From: Hofstenia miamia
Lineage: Eukaryota; Xenacoelomorpha; Acoela; Hofsteniidae
DNA: 64,000 nt
Assembly (NCBI GenBank): GCA_900660155.1
Contig: CABFPE010000057.1
Coordinates: 1,196,263-1,260,262, forward strand
Direction: 5' to 3'
Translations under genes and position numbers: made by a program
The notes under the pieces: generated by a model
What the model was told of the DNA's origin: nothing
The model's input: the letters and a program-made list of their open reading frames with translations, nothing else
Databases searched by the model: none
Shown here: piece by piece, positions 58,002 to 64,000 of the stretch
Layout of the letters: each line of letters starts with the position of its first letter
How positions within the stretch are numbered: position 1 is the stretch's first letter

Positions 58002-58207
58002 GACCAATCTCTTCATCTCTAGAATGACTAAATCAATCAAAACGGTAAATTTTTTTATGTATTATCTAGTTATATATTTTGTCTTCCGAAATGTACTATA
58101 TACATGTTCACTCGCAAACACAACACAGAAATGATTTCTTAAAGTTTATTACAAAAATTGGAAAAAATGCAATATTCTTAATTATAGAAACTTGGCTTAA
58201 GCCTGAT
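58002..58207 (+). other. Duplicate of the LINE ORF1/ORF2 junction, likely assembly copy
   Basis: Nearly identical to 57376-57582, with small indels; bounded by single Ns on both sides. Confidence 0.8.
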
Positions 58208-58208
58208 N
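58208..58208. other. Single-N join
   Basis: Followed by 58209-58714, which repeats 56481-56981 (MITE right end and piggyBac-like relic) with about a dozen changes. Confidence 0.85.
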
Positions 58209-58714
58209 AAAGTGAGGAAGTGGGGACATTCCACCATGTCCCCCTTTGCGCACAACACTGGATGGTTTCATCGTAAGTCAGATTGTACAGAATATGGTAA
58301 AGGTGAATGAATTGGTAAAGATAAAATTACCTTATGACATGAAGCTAATCACGAGTGAATAGAACCGATTTCGTAAAAGAATAATTTCACCGCAAAACCT
58401 GGACTGTCATTTTGCTTTAAGCGACCTATTTTCTCAGATGTAGTGCCTGCCTTCAAATCTTCTATTAGTAGCCAAACACATTCATTCTGGGCAGTTATCT
58501 CTAATAGAAAAGGATATAAATCGATATGGCTAAAGATTCTTTTGAATTCTTAAAAGAATTATTCACTAAGAGTTTGTAAATCTAAATCTGAAAAGTTAAT
58601 TTACTTATTGTGGTCAATGCATGAATCATGTGATTTTGGAGATGGAACAAAAAATCTCCTGAAACTGTGGATTTGTATAGCAAAACTATAAGCACGGTGC
58701 TGATATGTTCAATA
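58209..58714 (+). other. Duplicate of part of the piggyBac-like relic, likely assembly copy or second allele
   Basis: Matches 56481-56981 closely; scattered single-base differences look allelic rather than old. Confidence 0.75.
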
Positions 58715-58715
58715 N
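58715..58715. other. Single-N join
   Basis: Followed by a repeat of 57920-58000 (LINE endonuclease end), which then continues into new LINE sequence. Confidence 0.85.
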
Positions 58716-59349
58716 TTAGTAACCATGCACTGTGTACGTATATTAGTAACGAAACTATTAAAAACAAGCAATTTAAGTTCATATATGCAAGGGACTATTT
58801 ATCTTACTCTGATGAAAAAATGGAAAAGGCCCTAAGAAACGCCCCATTTAACTATATTTACACATTAAATTCTGGACTTAAAATGATTAATTACATTGCA
58901 AAAGGAATCTACAAAGCGTTAAACAGTGTTGCACCAATTAAGAAGAGAAGGGCTAAGTTCAAAGCAATTAAATTTTCTTTTTCAAACACCGACGATAATC
59001 AAGTCCGTGAACTAGCATCAATTAAGTGAGAATTATTTGATCTTGCGAAATCCGAGCCGACAAAGGCTAATTGGACCAATTGCGAAAAATCAACGGAAGT
59101 AATTAAGCAATTAAGAACAAAAAATTTATCTAAAGCTCGGCAAAAATTCTTTAATCAATTAAATTCTGCTCGAGAAAAATGGCGATGCGTCCAGAAATTT
59201 ATTGGAAAATTTAAAGGTCTTTTATCTGAAATTAATGAATTAAACAATAACATGGCCGTAACAGACAAAACTCAAATACTAAATCATTTAAATTCAACAT
59301 TCAAAGAACTTGGAAATTTCGATTTTCCACCTTATAAGAAAAAAAAGTA
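58716..59349 (+). pseudogene. CR1-like LINE ORF2, end of endonuclease to start of RT
   Basis: One frame is open from 58716 through TYISNETIKNKQFKFIYARD and SGLKMINYIAKGIYKALN to a TGA at 59027-59029; it then continues in the same frame (ELFDLAKSEPTKANWTNCEK) to KELGNFDFPPYKKKK at 59349. This is the linker between endonuclease and RT. At 59349 the sequence leaves the LINE and switches to a minus-strand LINE fragment. The true neighbour upstream is probably 57150-58000, so this is likely one copy cut apart by assembly joins. Confidence 0.75.
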
Positions 59350-59530
59350 ATTAATATTAAAGTCTCCGAATATATTTAGAGAGTTATAATTATTACATAT
59401 TTCAGATATTTTATTGACTTTAGATTGAATTTAGATATTCAATTAGATAATTTTTATATGGATTATAAGTTGTTTGTCAATTCTTTTTGGAAACAGTTCT
59501 CTATTGATTCTATTTCTATCCACAGTGATT
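59345..59530 (-). pseudogene. LINE endonuclease fragment, inverted
   Basis: The reverse complement matches 57600-57765 of the plus-strand copy: TCAATAGAGAACTGTTTCC, then a final block encoding IFGDFNIN. It is joined on one side to the minus-strand RT copy and on the other, head to head, to the plus-strand copy at 59349. Confidence 0.7.
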
Positions 59531-60435
59531 CAAATATTTCGTGATAAATTTATTAATTGTTTGTGATATATATTTGAGAAGTTTTGCAGATGGTAAAGAT
59601 ACCTAACTCCAGAAGCCATTTTCTTAATTTTATTCATAAAAAATTGTTTGAAATTTAAATCATTGTCAATCTCAACATCTAAATAATGTAATGATTCACT
59701 TCGCTTTATTTAGTTCAATGTTTTTTGTGAGATATTTAAATGTTTTAGGCGAGAAAATTATAAATTGTGTTTTTTCAATATTTACTTTCAATTGATTATT
59801 TGAAAAATACTTTGTTAAATGCCGGATGTCATTTTGGAGAATTTTTGTAGCATTAAAGGCATTACATTAGTACTTATGAGACTGTTTTTTATCTGTTTCG
59901 TTACATCATTTACGTAGAGAGAGAATAGGATGTGGCCTAAGAACTGTGCCCTGAGGTACCCCACGGTTAGTTGTAATATATTTTGATTTTGTGCCAATAA
60001 GTATAACTCGTTGCTGTCGATTTATAAGGAAGTTCATTATTAAATTTAGCGTTGTCATCAAAATTATAATGCATTAATTTGTCTTTCCGAATATGTTAAA
60101 GTTCATTGAGTTAAACGCTTTGCTCAAATCGAGAAGGGCAACGCAACTACATTTATTAGAAGCTAAATTTGATTTTATTTGCTGTGATATTGACAAAATT
60201 GCATCTTGAGTGCTAAACCCATTACGGAAACCAAATTGTTTTTTCGAAAGAATATTTTCAGATATCAAATATGCATTTATTTGATTATTTAATAATTGTT
60301 CAAATAGTTTACTGAAAGGATGGCCAATGCAAATTGGTCTATAATTTTGTGCATTTAGAGGGTCGCCTTTTTTATATAGGGCTTATGTTTGATTTCTTAA
60401 ATATATCAGGGAATTCATTATCAATAATACATTGG
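59531..60435 (-). pseudogene. CR1-like LINE RT C-terminal part (partly duplicated)
   Basis: From the minus strand: KQFGFRNGFSTQDAILSI, motif A CVALLDLSKAFNSMNF, then motif B AQFLGHILFSLYVNDVTK, and, with shifts, NNQLKVNIEKTQFIIFSPK and a tail VEIDNDLNFKQFFMNKIKKM. Motif C (x-A-D-D) is absent: the sequence passes from just after motif B to the 'NATKILQND' region, a deletion of roughly 20 codons covering the catalytic pair. The same deletion occurs in the duplicate, so it is a property of this copy. Confidence 0.75.
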
Positions 60436-60436
60436 N
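60436..60436. other. Single-N join
   Basis: Sequence after it (60437-61150) repeats 59726-60435 with very few differences. Confidence 0.85.
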
Positions 60437-61808
60437 GTGAGATATTTAAATGTTTTAGGCGAGAAAATTATAAATTGTGTTTTTTCAATATTTACTTTCA
60501 ATTGATTATTTGAAAAATACTTTGTTAAATGCCGGATGTCATTTTGGAGAATTTTTGTAGCATTAAAGGCATTACATTAGTACTTATGAGACTGTTTTTT
60601 ATCTGTTTCGTTACATCATTTACGTAGAGAGAGAATAGGATGTGGCCTAAGAACTGTGCCCTGAGGTACCCCACGGTTAGTTGTAATATATTTTGATTTT
60701 GTGCCAATAAGTATAACTCGTTGCTGTCGATTTATAAGGAAGTTCATTATTAAATTTAGCGTTGTCATCAAAATTATAATGCATTAATTTGTCTTTCCGA
60801 ATATGTTAAAGTTCATTGAGTTAAACGCTTTGCTCAAATCGAGAAGGGCAACGCAACTACATTTATTAGAAGCTAAATTTGATTTTATTTGCTGTGATAT
60901 TGACAAAATTGCATCTTGAGTGCTAAACCCATTACGGAAACCAAATTGTTTTTTCGAAAGAATATTTTCAGATATCAAATATGCATTTATTTGATTATTT
61001 AATAATTTTTCAAATAGTTTACTGAAAGGATGGCCAATGCAAATTGGCCTATAATTTTGTGCGTTTAGAGGATCGCCTTTTTTATATATAGGGCTTATGT
61101 CTGATTTCTTAAATATATCAGGGAATTCATTATCAATAATACATTGGTTAAATGCGAATAGAAGATGTTCACTAAAGATATGAAAATGACGTTTAATAAT
61201 AAAGATTGGAAGATTATAGGATGCAGTTGATTTATTTGTGTCTAAATTTTTTATTATGGTTTCTAGTTCATTTGCATTTATGATTCTAAAAGAAAAGTAT
61301 GATTTTCCTGGGAATTTATTAATATTTTTCTTTTTCTTATATTGGGGAAAAATTGAAATTGCCAAGTTCCTTAAGTGGTCTATTATTCTTGTTTTTTCTC
61401 TTGTAGTTTGATTATCAATACTTAATTCATTAATGTCAGTTGAAAGTCCTTTACTTTTTCCCAAATATTTATGAATATATCGCCATTTTTCGTTTGTATT
61501 GCTTAGTTTATCGAAGAACCTTTCTGTTTTAAGGTAGATTTTTATTTCTTAATTGTTTAATGATCTTTGATTTTTCGTAATTAGTCCATCAATTATTTGT
61601 TGTCGGCTCTGTTTTAGCGAGTTCAAGCAATTTCCTTTTAATGCTTACCTGTTCACGTATATAATTATCATCAGCATTTGATAAAGCAAATTTTCGCGCC
61701 TTTAATTTTACTTTGTGGTACTTAATTGGTGCCGCTTTATTAATTGCATTGCAAATTTCTTTTGAGATATAATTAATCATACAAGATCCAGATTTTAATG
61801 TGTGTATG
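60437..61808 (-). pseudogene. CR1-like LINE ORF2: linker and RT, minus strand
   Basis: Reading from 61808 leftward: VYIHTLKSGSCMINYISK and ICNAINKAAPIKYHKVKLKA, a region with shifts, then an open frame 61464-60784 with ELETIIKNLDTNKSTASYN, DIFKKSDISPIYKKGD, NAQNYRPICIGHPFSKLFEK and KKQFGFRNGFSTQDAILSI through motif A. A frameshift follows, then motif B (60525-60707). It is the same LINE family as 57150-59349. The reading frame continues to the right of the foldback element at 62576-62735. Confidence 0.8.
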
Positions 61809-61810
61809 TA

Positions 61811-62573
61811 CACCTTTTTCAGATTGGTTTCAGCCAATTACAAAATGAGTTCAGTGATTTACAGAATGAATTCAGAATTTACACATTGATTTCAGCCATT
61901 TCTAAATTGAGTTCGGATTTTACATAATGACTTCAGTTCTATACAATATGCTTTCAGAATTTTACAAAATAGTTCGGCAATATACAAATTGAGTTCAGAT
62001 ATTTACAAATTGAGTTCAGATAGTTACCTCCAGCGGGTTTCCGCTCTCGATCTCCAGCCTTGACCCATCCGTAAGCCGTTTTTGCATTAACCTGCAAATT
62101 AGCACAGAGCCCTTTCCAGTCACCACCGCCATCCGCACATTCAACGATGCGCGCCCTGTCAGCAGCCGAGACTTTTGCATAAGGACCGCGAGGGATGATG
62201 ATAAATTAATACAAAGTTGAAGTAAATTGAACAAGCCACAAGTGCAAAAGTGTGGCTACTTGTGATCATTTTAGCTTACATCTGAACTCAATTTGTAAAT
62301 ATTTGAACTCAATTTGTAAATATTTGAACTCAATTTGTAAATATTTGAACTCAATTTGTAAATATCTGAACTCAATTTGTATATTGCCGAACTATTATGT
62401 AAAATTCTGAAAGCATATTGTATAGAGTTGAAGTCATTTTGTAAAATCTGAACTCAATTTAGAAATTGACGAATGAATTTGTAATTATCTGAACAGTTTT
62501 TGTATATAACTGAATTCAACTTGTAAAATCTGAATTCATTTTGTAACTGGCTGAAACCAATCTGAAAAAGGTG
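61811..62573 (-). mobile_element. Foldback Tc1-type DNA transposon with tandem-repeat inverted arms and a transposase exon remnant
   Basis: 763 bases. The termini are CACCTTTTTCAGATTGG and its exact reverse complement, flanked on each side by TA (61809-61810, 62574-62575). The arms (61811-62022 and 62282-62573) are built of short units, e.g. GAACTCAATTTGTAAATAT, repeated in tandem and mirrored. Between them the minus strand encodes a helix-turn-helix-like peptide (62203-62028): PRGPYAKVSAADRARIVE, then GGDWKGLCANLQVNAKTAYG and WVKAGDRERKPAGG. It ends at a good splice donor (GAG|GTAACT). This resembles the N-terminal DNA-binding part of Tc1/IS630-type transposases; the catalytic part is deleted. 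It sits inside the LINE linker. Confidence 0.8.
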
Positions 62574-62575
62574 TA

Positions 62576-62735
62576 GTTGAATGATATGTTTTTCAAAAGT
62601 GTTTCCATTATTTCTTCTGAATAATTTATATAATCTCTTGCATAAATTATTTTAAAATTATTGGCTTTGGTCGTTATATTACTTATATATGTGCAAAGAG
62701 CATGGTCACTGAATGATTCAAACATTAAGTGTAAC
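62576..62735 (-). pseudogene. CR1-like LINE: 5'-most part of the minus-strand copy
   Basis: Reads LMFESFSDHALCTYIS and FKIIYARDYINYSEEIME up to the foldback element, after which the frame resumes at 61808. Homology to the LINE ends near 62735, consistent with 5' truncation. The intact S-D-H here (S-N-H in the plus copy) is the last endonuclease motif. Confidence 0.8.
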
Positions 62736-63815
62736 ATCATCACCCAAGCAAATGATGTGCAGAATAACGTAGTATAATTTAGATACAACCAAATACAGAT
62801 TTCGACTCGCGGGGTAATGTGTACGTTCATTCTTGCTTTTCTTTCTCTGCTGTATGAGTATAGAATTAACTTAATTAATACTCCAAGCTAGCGTAACAAC
62901 CACTACTATTTAGGTAGCATCTTCGAAATTAATAACAAGAAAGAGTGCAGTGTTGCCCGAAGCTGCATCAAAAAGACAGTTTGCAGTCCAACAGTTCGAT
63001 CCGTTCTATCTATCCGCATCCATCATTCCATCCGCTGCGACTCAGCTCAGTTTCATTGAAAGAGTTTTGTTATGTGTGCCTTACTTATGGTGTAATAAGT
63101 ACCAGTCACTAATCGACTTAATTCTCACTCTCAATACGTACTAATTTAGTGTATGGATAAGATAATGTATCGCAACCTGACACTAGCTGCTATTGCACTA
63201 GTTCAAAAAACAAAAACAGTTAATATAAAATAAAGCAGCTTCCTACATTTAATTAAGACATATTCACGAAAATGACTGACACATAAAAAGGACATTACAC
63301 TAGCTGCAGACAGACTAAAAAAATAACCACAAACTACCGCAGTCTCTAACCTACATATAGATAGAATATAAGTAACATGGTCTCGTTTCGGTCTCTTATA
63401 GGTCAATCAATTTAGATCTAAAATAGGGTTAGTTATCAGCACGCCTACAGTGGCTATCAGCCTTTCATGTATTTGTTACTACATGCGAGGTTATCGAGCA
63501 GTAGCTAGCTAAGCATGAAAATAAAAACATTCCTATTCCTAACCGTAACCTATTTGCATTCAATTATCAAGGCTAATATTTAATAACAACTCCTCACAAA
63601 CAGCCCTTGATTGATGCACACAACAAATGCTTAGCTTCGCTATAATTAATAAAACCACAAAGCAAAGTATAAACCACTAAAGAATAAATTTCCATCATTT
63701 TAACAGCGCTTCATTTCTATTTATATACAATTTTATTAAACATATTTACCAGATAAACAAGTACCAGTCGCAGATTGATTTCTTATATCCACGTAAGTTA
63801 TTTCTGCATGGGTCT
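62736..63815. other. Non-coding stretch, nothing firmly recognised
   Basis: A slightly GC-richer patch at 62940-63090 contains a 64-codon ORF without motifs. No promoter or repeat structure could be supported. Confidence 0.45.
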
Positions 63816-64000
63816 AAAGGTGTGTTCCCACCATCGACTTTTATCATCTGTCAAGAAATCGGTGATAAAAGTCGATAGGGTGAACACTCTATCTGCTTTT
63901 TTATCGGCTGATAAAAGTCGATAGTCTGAACGCTCCATCCAATTTTTTGGGAAAACAGCCAGATTACTGTCATCTGATAATTTATCAGCTGATAAAAGTC
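63816..64000. mobile_element. Left part of an element with repeated GATAAAAGTCGAT motifs (runs off the window)
   Basis: The word GATAAAAGTCGAT occurs inverted near 63832-63845 and direct at 63864-63876 and 63910-63922, with GATAAAAGTC again at 63991-64000. Short companions TGTGTTCCCACCATCG, GGTGAACACTCTATC and CTGAACGCTCCATCC recur between them. Mirrored and repeated subterminal motifs suggest a MITE end. The right end is outside the window. Confidence 0.5.

Noticed and set aside
62950-63144. 64-codon ORF downstream of the LINE as a gene
   Set aside because: No motif, no supporting context, and frames on both strands are similarly open.

Overview
This is an AT-rich metazoan nuclear sequence. 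It has long AT-rich non-coding stretches, many (TA)n and (AAT)n microsatellites, plausible GT-AG introns, and a dense, mostly dead population of eukaryotic transposons. It has no operons, bacterial promoters, rRNA genes or CRISPR. The mix of element types (CR1/Jockey-like and R4/Dong-like LINEs, Ty3/gypsy, hAT, Tc1/mariner, piggyBac, Harbinger-like MITEs) fits a marine invertebrate. I cannot name the species from sequence alone.

Host genes. The best candidate is a plus-strand gene of unknown function spread over about 21 kb: exons at 10331-10379, 15530-15745, 16365-16516, 23632-23751, 24043-24135 and 31659-31765. Reading phase agrees across the exon 1-2, 2-3, 4-5 and 5-6 junctions. The junction between exons 3 and 4 does not agree, so an exon is missed there or a donor is wrong. 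Exon 2 encodes a short Cys2-His-Cys zinc-finger-like motif. A second, weaker candidate is a 92-residue ORF on the minus strand (43350-43628) with a mitochondrial-presequence-like N terminus.

Transposon layout. 1-3.3 kb: a transposase relic, a Tc1/mariner relic with long inverted repeats, a LINE RT scrap and a MITE. 3.3-21 kb: mostly empty AT-rich DNA and introns. 21.4-22.1 kb: an internally deleted Tc1-like element. 24.2-25.4 kb: a LINE RT relic inside an intron. 26.9-31.4 kb: two R4/Dong-type LINE copies (Myb-like N terminus, RT, zinc knuckle, restriction-like endonuclease), each flanked by TAA-type microsatellite and each carrying a different tRNA-like 5' head. 34.9-37.3 kb: a Ty3/gypsy relic broken by other insertions. 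42.3-48.2 kb: a hAT transposase split around a second Ty3/gypsy element, which itself carries a hAT-type MITE. 48.3-48.55 kb: a Harbinger-like MITE. 54.5-63 kb: a nest of R4, LINE, piggyBac and MITE pieces, ending in a foldback Tc1-type element whose insertion point can be read to the base.

Assembly caution. Six N positions or runs (21559-21569, 39795-39815, 58001, 58208, 58715, 60436) each lie between near-identical flanking copies. This suggests unmerged overlapping contigs or haplotypes, so the copy number and order of 56.4-61.2 kb should not be taken literally.
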